Source: Streptomyces katrae (GTDB lineage Bacteria; Actinomycetota; Actinomycetes; Streptomycetales; Streptomycetaceae). Taken from it: a stretch of 64,000 nucleotides of DNA. Shown piece by piece: positions 1-7,124 of the stretch. A program made the translations under genes and the position numbers. The notes beneath the pieces were generated by a model. The model had not been told where the DNA came from. It worked only from the letters and a program-made list of their open reading frames with translations, and searched no databases. The stretch spans positions 4,563,560-4,627,559 of the forward strand of contig NZ_CP020042.1 in the NCBI RefSeq assembly GCF_002028425.1. The letters are read 5' to 3'. Numbering within the stretch: position 1 is the stretch's first letter; every line of letters starts with the position of its first letter.

Positions 1-31
1 AGGGATCAGGGATCAGGGGTCAGAGGTCAGA
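1..31. repeat. short degenerate tandem repeat at window edge
   Basis: Seven-base units of the form GGATCAG/GGGTCAG/AGGTCAG follow one another at the window edge and run into the 3' end of the ABC ATPase gene (its stop is the TCA at 27-29 on the plus strand). The array may continue to the left of the window. No function is visible. Confidence 0.5.
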
Positions 32-761
32 GGGAGGAGAGGATGCGCTCGCGCAGCCCGGAGCGGGTGGCGGTGCGGTCACGCGGGGCCGGCACGGGCA
101 GCACCTCGCCGGTGGCCGGCAGGGCGATCCGGTCGGCCAGGTACAGGGCCTCGTCCACGTCGTGGGTGACGAAGACGACGGTGGCCCCGGTGCCGGCCAG
201 GACCTCCACGAGGAGGTCCTGCATCCCGGCGCGGGTCTGCGCGTCGAGCGCGCCGAAGGGTTCGTCCATCAGGACGGCCCGGGGGCGGGGGGCCAGGGCC
301 CGGGCCAGCTGGACGCGCTGGCGCTGGCCGCCGGAGAGCTGGTGGGGGAGCTTGTGGGCGTGCCCGTCGAGCCCGACCCGCTCCAGCCACTCGGTGGCGG
401 TCCGGCGCCGCTCGGCGCGGGGCACCTTCCGTATCTGGAGGGGCAGTTCGACGTTGCCCCGGACGGTGCGCCAGGGCAGCAGGGCGTCCTCCTGGAACAC
501 CAGGGCCCGGTCGGCGCCGGGGCCGCTGACGGGCCGGCCGTCCAAGGTCACCTCGCCCGCGAGCGGGGACAGCAGGCCGGCGAGGGTCCGCAGCAGGGTC
601 GACTTCCCGCAGCCGGAGGGGCCGACGACGGCCAGCACTTCCCCGGGCTCGACGCCGAGGTCGACCCCGTCGAGGACGGCGGCCCCTGCGGGGTGCCCGA
701 GACGGGCGCCGCGCAGGGCGAGGGCCGCGCCGGTCCCCTCCGGGGTGGTCGGGGTGCTCAT
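27..761 (-). CDS. ABC transporter ATP-binding protein, nitrate/sulfonate/taurine type
   Basis: This 244-residue cytoplasmic ATPase energises import by the permease and lipoprotein encoded upstream. Visible motifs are Walker A GPSGCGKST (about 47-55), the Q-loop Gln at about 90, signature LSGGQ (142-146), Walker B VLMDEPF (163-169) and the switch His near 199 in THD. Length and motif order fit the SsuB/TauB/NrtD group. The start at 761 has an AAGGA ribosome site just upstream. An in-frame extension to 1448 exists only because the upstream repeat region has no stops, and it is rejected. The substrate cannot be read from the ATPase. Confidence 0.9.
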   Translation of the reverse strand: MSTPTTPEGTGAALALRGARLGHPAGAAVLDGVDLGVEPGEVLAVVGPSGCGKSTLLRTLAGLLSPLAGEVTLDGRPVSGPGADRALVFQEDALLPWRTVRGNVELPLQIRKVPRAERRRTATEWLERVGLDGHAHKLPHQLSGGQRQRVQLARALAPRPRAVLMDEPFGALDAQTRAGMQDLLVEVLAGTGATVVFVTHDVDEALYLADRIALPATGEVLPVPAPRDRTATRSGLRERILSSL

Positions 762-2109
762 GTCTGCGTCCTTCCGCCGGCCGTCGTCGTCCCCTGCGGG
801 GCTGGTCCCCGACCCTCCCCAGACTCCGTCCGGGGGGACCCCCACTTCCACCGTTCCCCGGGGCTCCGCCCCGGCCCCCGAGACCGGCCGCTGCGCGCCC
901 GGTGCGCTCAATCGCCGCGCGGGCTGGATTTTCGCCGCGCGAAATCCAGCCCGCGGGCGATGCCGCGGGCGATGCCGCGGGCGATGCCGCGGGCGATGCC
1001 GCGGGCGATGCCGCGGGCGATGCCGCGGGCGATGCCGCGGGCGATGCCGCGGGCGATGCCGCGGGCGATGCCGCGGGCGATGCCGCGGGCGATGCCGCGG
1101 GCGATGCCGCGGGCGACGGATCAGCCGCGCCAGATTCAGCCCCGCCGGCGCTTGAGGCGCGGGGGTCTGGGGGCGGAGCACCCGGTTTCGGGAAGGGGCG
1201 GGGTGGGGAATCGGCACCGCGCAGCGGCCCCCCGACCCCGGCCCGCTCACCCGACCCCGCCGCCCCGACTCCCGCGGAGCGGGACCGGCGGGCGCCCCGG
1301 GGTGCCGCCACCCCGGACGGGCCCGGCCGGCCCGCCGGGGCCGCAGCGGGCCGGGGGAGCCACGCGGTGAGGCGGTGGCCCAGCCGTTCGACCCCCGTGG
1401 CCGTGAGCCACCCCAGCGCCCCGATCGTCGCCATGCCGACGAAGACACCCGGGTAGTCCACCACCGTGTAGTCCTGCCAGGTCCGGTAGCCGACCCCGTA
1501 CTCCCCGGAGATCATCTCGGCCGAGATCACACAGATCCACGACACCCCGATCCCCACCGACAGCCCCCCGAAGATCCCCGGCAGGGCCCCCGGCAGGACG
1601 ACGGACAGCAGGATCCGCCACCGCCCCCCGCCCATCGTCAGGACCGCCTCCTCCCACACCGGCGACAGCGCAGCCACCGCGTGCCGGGTCGAGACCAGCA
1701 CCGGGAAGAAGGCCGCCGCGCAGGTGATGAAGACGATCCCCTGCTCGTTCGAGGGGAACAGCAGGATCGCCACCGGCACCAGCGCGATCGCCGGGATCGG
1801 CCGCAGCACCTCCAGCACCGGCCCCACCACGTCCGACACGAGCCGCGACCGCGCGACCGCCGCACCGGTCGCCACGCCCAGGACCGCCGCCAGGACGAAC
1901 CCCGTCACGATCCGGCGCAGGCTGTCCGCCAGGTCCGTCCAGTACACGCCCGTCCGCGCCCGCCGCACCAGCTCGGCCGCCACCTCCCCGGCCGTCGGGA
2001 ACTGCTCGAACCGCAGCCACAGGTGCACGTCCAGCGAGGTCAGCGCCTGCCACAGCAGCAGGGCCGCCACCAGCGAGCCCGCGCGCAGCGCCCGCCGCCC
2101 GCCGCTCAT
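79..2109 (-). CDS. ABC transporter permease (SsuC/TauC-like) with stop-less C-terminal read-through
   Basis: The first ~253 residues (2109 down to about 1350) are a normal permease: several hydrophobic segments and the cytoplasmic EAA loop (EEAVLTMGGG near 153-162). The start overlaps the stop of the lipoprotein gene as ATGA, implying translational coupling. Family members end near residue 250-280. Here the frame has no stop until 79, so on paper it is 676 residues, running through a low-complexity tail, an SPAA repeat from the 12-bp minisatellite, and an out-of-frame overlap with the whole ATPase start region. I regard only the first part as functional. The native stop was probably lost by frameshift or repeat insertion; a sequencing error is possible. 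Confidence 0.6.
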   Translation of the reverse strand: MSGGRRALRAGSLVAALLLWQALTSLDVHLWLRFEQFPTAGEVAAELVRRARTGVYWTDLADSLRRIVTGFVLAAVLGVATGAAVARSRLVSDVVGPVLEVLRPIPAIALVPVAILLFPSNEQGIVFITCAAAFFPVLVSTRHAVAALSPVWEEAVLTMGGGRWRILLSVVLPGALPGIFGGLSVGIGVSWICVISAEMISGEYGVGYRTWQDYTVVDYPGVFVGMATIGALGWLTATGVERLGHRLTAWLPRPAAAPAGRPGPSGVAAPRGARRSRSAGVGAAGSGERAGVGGPLRGADSPPRPFPKPGAPPPDPRASSAGGAESGAADPSPAASPAASPAASPAASPAASPAASPAASPAASPAASPAASPAASPAASPAASPAGWISRGENPARAAIERTGRAAAGLGGRGGAPGNGGSGGPPGRSLGRVGDQPRRGRRRPAEGRRHEHPDHPGGDRRGPRPARRPSRAPRRGRRPRRGRPRRRARGSAGRRRPLRLREVDPAADPRRPAVPARGRGDLGRPARQRPRRRPGPGVPGGRPAALAHRPGQRRTAPPDTEGAPRRAAPDRHRVAGAGRARRARPQAPPPALRRPAPARPAGPGPGPPPPGRPDGRTLRRARRADPRRDAGPPRGGPGRHRGHRRLRHPRRGRGPVPGRPDRPAGHRRGAARAGPA
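919..954. other. 13-bp perfect stem-loop at the left edge of the 12-bp array
   Basis: Bases 919-931 (GCGGGCTGGATTT) pair perfectly with 942-954 around a 10-base loop. The right arm runs directly into the first 12-bp unit. The hairpin could stall replication or end transcripts; neither is shown by the sequence. Confidence 0.65.
951..1116. repeat. 12-bp perfect minisatellite, 13.8 copies
   Basis: The unit CCGCGGGCGATG repeats 13 times without mismatch from 951, then a 10-base partial copy ends at 1116. Twelve is a multiple of three, so every frame stays open: SPAA in the permease frame, RHRP in the ATPase frame and GDAA on the plus strand. Perfect identity suggests a recent or mutable expansion. 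Confidence 0.95.
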
Positions 2110-3470
2110 CCGGCCAGCCCGGTGGCCTCGGCGTAGCTCACGGTCCGCGCCCCGGAGCCCCGGTGCTGTGCGACGTACGCCTGCGCGCCCGCCGCCGTGA
2201 CGAAGGCCCGCAGCTCGGCGCCCTCCGCGACCCACACGGCCCGGTCGGCGAACCAGAGGGTTCCCGTCACCGCGTCCGGGACGTACGCGGCCCGGACCCC
2301 GGCCGCCCCGCGCACCGCCCTGAGCAGCTCGCGCGGGGAGTCGTACGTCGTCGTGCCCTCCTGCCCCTTGGACCACAGCTCCGGCCGCGCGGCGGCCGCC
2401 GCCGGGTACGCAGGGCCGCCCTGCACCGCGAGGCGCTTCAGCGGCTCCGGGTCCACGAAGCCGTCCACGTCCACGTCGCCGACCAGCCCGGCGGCCTTCA
2501 GCACGGGTACGTCCTGCTTCAGCGCCGCGATCAGCTCGGGGCGCAGCGCCGGGTCGAAGGTGGCGATGCCGTTCGCCCCGTTGTAGAGGTAGACCACCTC
2601 CGCGGGCAGGCCGGTCTCCTTGGCCACCGACTCGGCGGCGGGCACCGGCCGGGTGCGCAGGTAGTCGGTGGCCCGGCGCTGGGCGCGCAGGAAGTCGTCC
2701 AGCACGCCCGGCCGCTGGGCGGCGAACTTCTCGCGGACGGTGACCCCGTGGAAGGTGGGCAGGTTCAGCTCCGCCCCGTCGTACAGGGCCTTGGCCTTGC
2801 CCTCGAAGGCCAGCTGCCCGGGCCAGGCCACGAACTGCGAGAGCGCGTCCGCGCTGCCCGCCTGGAGGGCCGAAGCACCCACGCTGGGCTGCTGGTTGAG
2901 CTTCTGGATGCCCTTCTCGGGGTCGATCCCGGCGCGCTGCAGGGCCCGTACGAGGGTGCCGTCGGCGGCGGAGCCCACGCTGGTGGACACCTTCCTGCCG
3001 CGCAGGTCGGCAAGGGACTCCAGCTTCGAATCCGGGGCGGTGACGACGGTGTTGAGGCCGCCGCGCAGGTTGTAGCCGGTCACCGACACCAGGCGGGTGG
3101 GCTGCTTGAGCTCCTTGCCGCGGGCCGCGTTGATGAGGAGCGGGAAGTCCCCCATCGAGCCGATGTCGATCTTCCCGGCGGTCATCTGGGCGGTGATGGG
3201 GGCGCCGGTGGCGTAGTCCTGCCAGTCGACCTTGTACGTGACCCCGTCGCGCTTGCCGCGGGCCGCCAGCTCCTCCTCGAAGTAGCCCAGGGAGCGCAGC
3301 AGGGTGCCCGCGGTGACGGTGTTGATGGTCTTGGACTGGTAGCCCACGGTCACGGTGACCGTCTTCGGGCCGCCCGCGGCCCCGGCGGCCTCGCCGCCGC
3401 AGGCCGTGGCGAGCGGAGCCAGGAGCAGGACGAGCGCGGGCGCGAGGGCCCGGGTGAGCGGGGCGCGCAT
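2106..3470 (-). CDS. ABC transporter substrate-binding lipoprotein with possible NosL-like C-terminal domain
   Basis: This 454-residue lipoprotein is the capture component of the importer. It has a signal peptide and a lipobox ending LATAC, putting the lipidated Cys at 24. The middle (about 40-345) is an NMT1/SsuA-like periplasmic-binding fold for nitrate-, sulfonate- or taurine-type ligands. It is over 100 residues longer than usual: the last ~95 residues, with a pattern like ELRAF...AQAYVAQH...TVSYAEA, resemble a NosL-type domain (my inference, moderate). The gene lies 14 bp after the ferredoxin gene and overlaps the permease start. The ATG at 3470 was chosen because it starts the signal peptide. 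Confidence 0.8.
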   Translation of the reverse strand: MRAPLTRALAPALVLLLAPLATACGGEAAGAAGGPKTVTVTVGYQSKTINTVTAGTLLRSLGYFEEELAARGKRDGVTYKVDWQDYATGAPITAQMTAGKIDIGSMGDFPLLINAARGKELKQPTRLVSVTGYNLRGGLNTVVTAPDSKLESLADLRGRKVSTSVGSAADGTLVRALQRAGIDPEKGIQKLNQQPSVGASALQAGSADALSQFVAWPGQLAFEGKAKALYDGAELNLPTFHGVTVREKFAAQRPGVLDDFLRAQRRATDYLRTRPVPAAESVAKETGLPAEVVYLYNGANGIATFDPALRPELIAALKQDVPVLKAAGLVGDVDVDGFVDPEPLKRLAVQGGPAYPAAAAARPELWSKGQEGTTTYDSPRELLRAVRGAAGVRAAYVPDAVTGTLWFADRAVWVAEGAELRAFVTAAGAQAYVAQHRGSGARTVSYAEATGLAG

Positions 3471-3484
3471 GGACTGGGGGCCTT

Positions 3485-3712
3485 TCACCGGAGCAGGTAG
3501 GGCATGTTGACGGTCACCGCGCCCGTGGGGCAGCGGGCGGCGCAGGGGCCGCAGTACCAGCACTCGTCGACGTGCATGTACGCCTTGCCGTCGGCCTCGC
3601 GGATCGCGAGGGAGTCGAGGGGGCACATGTCGACGCAGAGGGTGCATCCGTCGATGCACAGGGATTCGTCGATGGTCACGGGCACGTCGGCGCGCTGGGG
3701 TACCACGGGCAT
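3485..3712 (-). CDS. small 2x[4Fe-4S] ferredoxin, AprB-like
   Basis: This 75-residue electron carrier has two cysteine clusters: C-x3-C-x2-C-x3-CP near residues 19-31 and C-x2-C-x2-C-x3-CP near 51-62, each able to hold a [4Fe-4S] cluster. The first has the CIDGC spacing I associate with adenylylsulfate-reductase beta (AprB)-like ferredoxins. It lies between the GntR gene (39 bp upstream) and the lipoprotein gene (14 bp downstream), so it is probably co-transcribed with the importer. In related Streptomyces clusters I recall a flavoprotein partner; none is present here. The electron partner is unknown. Confidence 0.85.
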   Translation of the reverse strand: MPVVPQRADVPVTIDESLCIDGCTLCVDMCPLDSLAIREADGKAYMHVDECWYCGPCAARCPTGAVTVNMPYLLR

Positions 3713-3751
3713 GGCTGTCTCCGGGAAGGGGCGGGGAGGGGGGAAGTGGCG

Positions 3752-4522
3752 TCAGAGGGCGCGGCGCAGCAGGCCGCTCATGGTGATCCGGTCGCCGCGG
3801 AAGCGGATGAACTCCAGGTCCACGGGCCGCCCGTCGGCGAGGTGGGTGAGCCGCTCCAGCATCAGCACGGCGGCCCCGCGCGGGGCCTGGAGGACGGCGG
3901 CGGAGTGCGCGTCGGCGTTGACGGCCTCCACGGTGATCTCGGCGTGGCCGAGCGGCTGGCCGCTGAGCCGTTCCAGCAGCCGGAAGACGTCGTTGTGCTC
4001 CAGGTCGCAGTCGGGCAGCCCGGCGCCGATGTCGAGGGGGACGTAGGTGAGGTCGAGGGAGAGCGGCAGGCCGTTCAGCCGGCGCAGCCGCTCGATGTAG
4101 AGCACCTCGGAGTGCTCGGGCAGGCCCAGGCGGCGGGCGACGGGGGCGGGGGCGCGGACCGGGGCCGCCGTCCGGACCTCGTTGGTGACCTCGCCGTGCT
4201 CGTGCAGGGTCTCGGCCAGGCCCTGGAGCCGGTCCAGGCCGTGCGGGTACTTCTCGCAGACGACGACCGTGCCGACGCCCGGGCGGCGCTCGACGAGGCC
4301 TTCGCCGCGGAGCAGGCCGAGGGCCTGGCGGACGGTGTTGCGGCCGGCTCCGTAGTCGGCGGCGAGGACGTCCTCCAGGGGGAGGGTCCCGCCGGGGTAG
4401 CCGCCGGACAGGATCTGGTGGCGCAGCAGGTCGGCGAGCTGGCGCGCCTGGTCCGCGCGCAGCCGCCGGCGGCGCGCGGCGGCGACCGGGGCGGTGTGCG
4501 GGGAGGTCCGTTCGGCAGGCAT
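3752..4522 (-). CDS. GntR-family regulator with UTRA effector domain (HutC subfamily)
   Basis: This 256-residue regulator has an N-terminal winged helix-turn-helix (about 20-90, with RNTVRQALGLLRGEGLVERRP) and a C-terminal UTRA ligand domain (about 100-250, ending in LEFIRFRGDRITM). The start at 4522 leaves a short basic leader; upstream codons in this frame look non-coding. It is the first gene of the same-strand run with the ferredoxin and ABC importer, so it probably controls them, with the imported ligand or a derivative as effector. I found no convincing operator palindrome in 4523-4661. Confidence 0.88.
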   Translation of the reverse strand: MPAERTSPHTAPVAAARRRRLRADQARQLADLLRHQILSGGYPGGTLPLEDVLAADYGAGRNTVRQALGLLRGEGLVERRPGVGTVVVCEKYPHGLDRLQGLAETLHEHGEVTNEVRTAAPVRAPAPVARRLGLPEHSEVLYIERLRRLNGLPLSLDLTYVPLDIGAGLPDCDLEHNDVFRLLERLSGQPLGHAEITVEAVNADAHSAAVLQAPRGAAVLMLERLTHLADGRPVDLEFIRFRGDRITMSGLLRRAL

Positions 4523-4661
4523 GGCAGGGAACGTACCGGCGGTGCGGCGTGCGTGGTGTTGCAGCGGTATTGCGCCACCCACGGATTCGACGGCAGGGCT
4601 GTGACCTGCGGTTTCGGCGGGGTGGGGGGAAGATCCGCCACCCCGCCGCTCACCTGGTGGA

Positions 4662-5888
4662 CTAGCGGGCGCCCACGATGCGGCCGGTGACCTCGCCGAG
4701 GCCGACCCGGGTGCCGTCGGGGCCGGGGGCCCAGGCGGTGAGGGTGACGGTGTCGCCGTCCTCCAGGAAGGTGCGCTTGCCGTCGGCGAGCTCGATCGCG
4801 TCGCGGCCGTTCCAGGTGAGCTCCAGCAGCGAGCCGCGCTGGTCGACCTCCGGGCCGCTGACGGTGCCGGAGCCGAACACGTCACCGGTGCGCAGGGAGG
4901 CGCCGTTGACGGTCATGTGGGCCAGCTGCTGGGCGGCGGTCCAGTACATGGAGGCGAACGGCGGCCGGGCCACCTCCTGCCCGTTGATGGACACCGCGAT
5001 CTGCAGGTCGAAGCCGCCGGGGCGGTCGGTGGCGGAGTCGTCCAGGTAGGGCAGGAGCGGGAAGTCCCGCGCCGGCGGGGTGACCCGGGCCGCGTCCAGG
5101 GCCTCCAGGGGGGTCACCCACGCGGAGACGGAGGTCGCGAAGGACTTGCCGAGGAAGGGGCCGAGCGGCACGTACTCCCAGGCCTGGATGTCACGCGCCG
5201 ACCAGTCGTTGAGGAGGAAGAGCCCGAAGACGTGCTCCTCGAAGTCGCCGAGGGCGACCGGCCGGCCCAGCTCCGAGGGGGTGCCGACGACGAAGCCGAC
5301 CTCGGCCTCGATGTCCAGCTTGACCGACGGGCCGAAGACGGGCGCCGGGTCGGCGGGCGCCTTGCGCTGCCCGGAGGGGCGGACCACATCGGTGCCGGAG
5401 ACGACGATCGTTCCCGACCGGCCGTGGTAACCGATGGGCAGGTGCTTCCAGTTGGGGGTGAGCGCGTCGCCGTCCGGCCGGAAGATGCGGCCGACGTTGG
5501 TGGCGTGGTGCTCGCTCGCGTAGAAGTCGACGTAGTCGGCGACCTCGTACGGCAGGTGCAGCTCGACCCCGTCCAGCGGCAGCAGGTGCGGCTCGACCGT
5601 CTCGCGGTGGCCCGGGTCGGTGACCCAGGCGGTCAGCGCGCGGCGCACGTCGCGCCAGGCGGTGCGGCCGGCGGCCAGCAGCGGGTTGAGCGAACCCTGG
5701 GCCAGGAGCCCGGCGTACGGGGAGCCGAGCGCGACGGCCACGGCCCCCGCGTCGAGCACGTACCCGCCGATCCGCACACCGACCCGGCGGCGCCGCGGTT
5801 CCTGGGGGGTGGAGAAAACGCCGTAGGGGAGGTTGTGCGGCCCGAACGGGTCGCCCTCGGGGACATCGAGGGGGCTCTGCTGGGGCAT
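4662..5888 (-). CDS. fahA: fumarylacetoacetase
   Basis: This enzyme hydrolyses 4-fumarylacetoacetate to fumarate and acetoacetate, the last step of tyrosine/homogentisate breakdown. The 408-residue length is normal. Visible signatures are DFYASEHHATNVG (metal Asp and catalytic His), NWKHLPIGYHGR, the metal-binding DIEAEVGFVVG and LNDWSARDIQAWEY, and the GxFLGKSFATSVS loop. The start at 5888 gives the family N-terminus MPQQSPLDVPEGDPFG. It reads toward the GntR gene with a 139-bp gap and diverges from the HAD gene, so it probably has its own promoter in 5889-6029. No other tyrosine-catabolic gene is in the window. Confidence 0.95.
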   Translation of the reverse strand: MPQQSPLDVPEGDPFGPHNLPYGVFSTPQEPRRRRVGVRIGGYVLDAGAVAVALGSPYAGLLAQGSLNPLLAAGRTAWRDVRRALTAWVTDPGHRETVEPHLLPLDGVELHLPYEVADYVDFYASEHHATNVGRIFRPDGDALTPNWKHLPIGYHGRSGTIVVSGTDVVRPSGQRKAPADPAPVFGPSVKLDIEAEVGFVVGTPSELGRPVALGDFEEHVFGLFLLNDWSARDIQAWEYVPLGPFLGKSFATSVSAWVTPLEALDAARVTPPARDFPLLPYLDDSATDRPGGFDLQIAVSINGQEVARPPFASMYWTAAQQLAHMTVNGASLRTGDVFGSGTVSGPEVDQRGSLLELTWNGRDAIELADGKRTFLEDGDTVTLTAWAPGPDGTRVGLGEVTGRIVGAR

Positions 5889-5999
5889 GGGGTACTGCCT
5901 CGCTTTCGACGCGGTCCGGGGGTGTCCCGGGAGCTGGCTGACACGTTACGTGGCGCATGGGGTCTGTGGGAGGCCAGATTCGGGCCCTATTTGTAGGAC

Positions 6000-6022
6000 T
6001 TGTCCAAGGGGGTCCGTATCCT
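6000..6022 (+). promoter_or_regulatory. possible -10 element just before the HAD gene start
   Basis: A TATCCT hexamer at 6017-6022 ends 7 bases before the GTG at 6030, the spacing expected of a leaderless transcript. TTG-containing hexamers upstream are at poor spacing (11 or 20 bases), so the -35 is uncertain. This is inference from spacing only. Confidence 0.3.
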
Positions 6023-6029
6023 TGGCGCC

Positions 6030-6836
6030 GTGACTTCCGCCCTCCCCTATGCCTTGATCGCCACCGACCTGGACGGGACTCTGCTGCGCGCCGGTGACAC
6101 CGTCTCCGCCCGCTCGTGCGCGGCGCTCGCGACGGCGCGCGCCGCCGGCGCCCGCCACATCGTCGTCACCGGCCGCCCGGTGCCCCAGATCCGGCACGTC
6201 CTGGACGACCTCGGGTATACGGGGCTCGCGGTGTGCGGGCAGGGCGCCCAGGTGTACGACGCGGCGCGCGGACTGCTGCTGCACTCCGTTTCCATGGACC
6301 GGGGGCTGGCCGAGATGGCCCTGGGCAAGATCGAGGCGGAGATCGGCGAGGTGTACACGGCGGTCAACCAGGAGGGCCTGGACGCCGAGATGCTGATAGG
6401 GCCGGGCTACCGGATGTGGCACCCCCACCTGCCGACGGTCCGGGTACCGCAGCGGGGGGACCTGTGGTCGGCCCCGATCACGAAGGTCCTGCTCCAGCAC
6501 CCCCGGCTGGACGACGACGAGCTGACGCGGGTGGCGCGGTCGGTGGTGGGCGACCTGGTGAACGTCACGATGGCGGGCGAGCACACGGTGGAACTCCAGC
6601 CGCCGGGCATCGACAAGGCGAGCGGCCTGGCCCGGGCGGCGGAGGCCCTGGGCATCCCGGCGGCCTCGACGATCGCCTTCGGCGACATGCCGAACGACGT
6701 CCCGATGTTCGTGTGGGCGGGACACGGCGTGGCGATGGCGAACGCCCACCGAGAGCTGGTGGCCGTGGCGGACGAGGTGACCCTGTCGAACGAGGCGGAC
6801 GGCATCGCGGTAGTCCTGGAACGCCTGTACGGCTGA
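6030..6836 (+). CDS. HAD-superfamily (Cof-type) phosphatase
   Basis: This 268-residue cytoplasmic phosphatase probably acts on a small phosphorylated metabolite. HAD motif I is DLDGT near the N-terminus, with the nucleophile and acid/base Asp. Motif IV, GDMPNDVPMF near residues 215-225, carries the Mg-binding Asp pair, and the type IIB cap lies between. The GTG at 6030 begins right before motif I as usual; a TTG at 6000 would add 10 residues without a good ribosome site. It diverges from fahA. The substrate cannot be told from sequence. Confidence 0.88.
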   Translation: MTSALPYALIATDLDGTLLRAGDTVSARSCAALATARAAGARHIVVTGRPVPQIRHVLDDLGYTGLAVCGQGAQVYDAARGLLLHSVSMDRGLAEMALGKIEAEIGEVYTAVNQEGLDAEMLIGPGYRMWHPHLPTVRVPQRGDLWSAPITKVLLQHPRLDDDELTRVARSVVGDLVNVTMAGEHTVELQPPGIDKASGLARAAEALGIPAASTIAFGDMPNDVPMFVWAGHGVAMANAHRELVAVADEVTLSNEADGIAVVLERLYG

Positions 6837-7124
6837 CCCCGCGGGTGGGGCCCGGGGTGGGCCCTCGGGGGGCGGGGGCCCGGGGTGGGTCGGGTGGGCC
6901 AGGTGGGCCGGGTGGCGGTCTCCCGCCGGGCGGGGGTGGCGGGGCCGACCGGTACCGGGAAAGCCCCAACCCTTCTCTGCGACCGCTGAGTAAGGTCCCG
7001 CCCCTCCCGGGTGCCGGTGCGCTGTCCGGTTCCGCCCAGGTCGGGTCCCGGCGCGAGGCGGGTGGGCAGGCACCGCCCGGCCCCTGCCCCTTGAGGGGGC
7101 GATGGCGGGCCCGCGCCAAGTCCC
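6837..7124. other. intergenic region between convergent HAD and CocE genes
   Basis: This 288-bp spacer lies between two 3' ends. It is very rich in GGGTGGGC-type runs (6841-6925) that could form secondary structure ending both transcripts. I see no clean single stem-loop, RNA gene or small ORF with a ribosome site. Confidence 0.4.

Larger units (their letters stand above)
848..1209. repeat. inverted pair of Streptomyces-type interspersed repeats flanking a minisatellite
   Basis: Two diverged copies of one sequence type face each other. The left copy (about 848-931) and right copy (about 1131-1209) share a CAGCC core, a (C/A)TTGAG segment, a GGTCTxGGG segment and GGGCGGAGC, on opposite strands. 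This resembles the short G+C-rich repeats scattered between genes in Streptomyces chromosomes (from memory). The stretch 762-1350 between the ATPase start and the conserved end of the permease holds these repeats and the 12-bp array, with no recognisable gene. Confidence 0.6.

Noticed and set aside
951..1116. possible CRISPR array
   Set aside because: Units are contiguous 12-mers with no spacers and no cas genes nearby.
27..1448. 473-residue form of the ABC ATPase with an RHRP repeat N-terminus
   Set aside because: The extension is the minisatellite and interspersed repeat read in frame; the ATG at 761 has a ribosome site and matches family length.
6000..6030. TTG start for the HAD phosphatase at 6000
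   Set aside because: The GTG at 6030 starts directly before the DLDGT motif and sits at leaderless distance from TATCCT; the TTG has no ribosome site.
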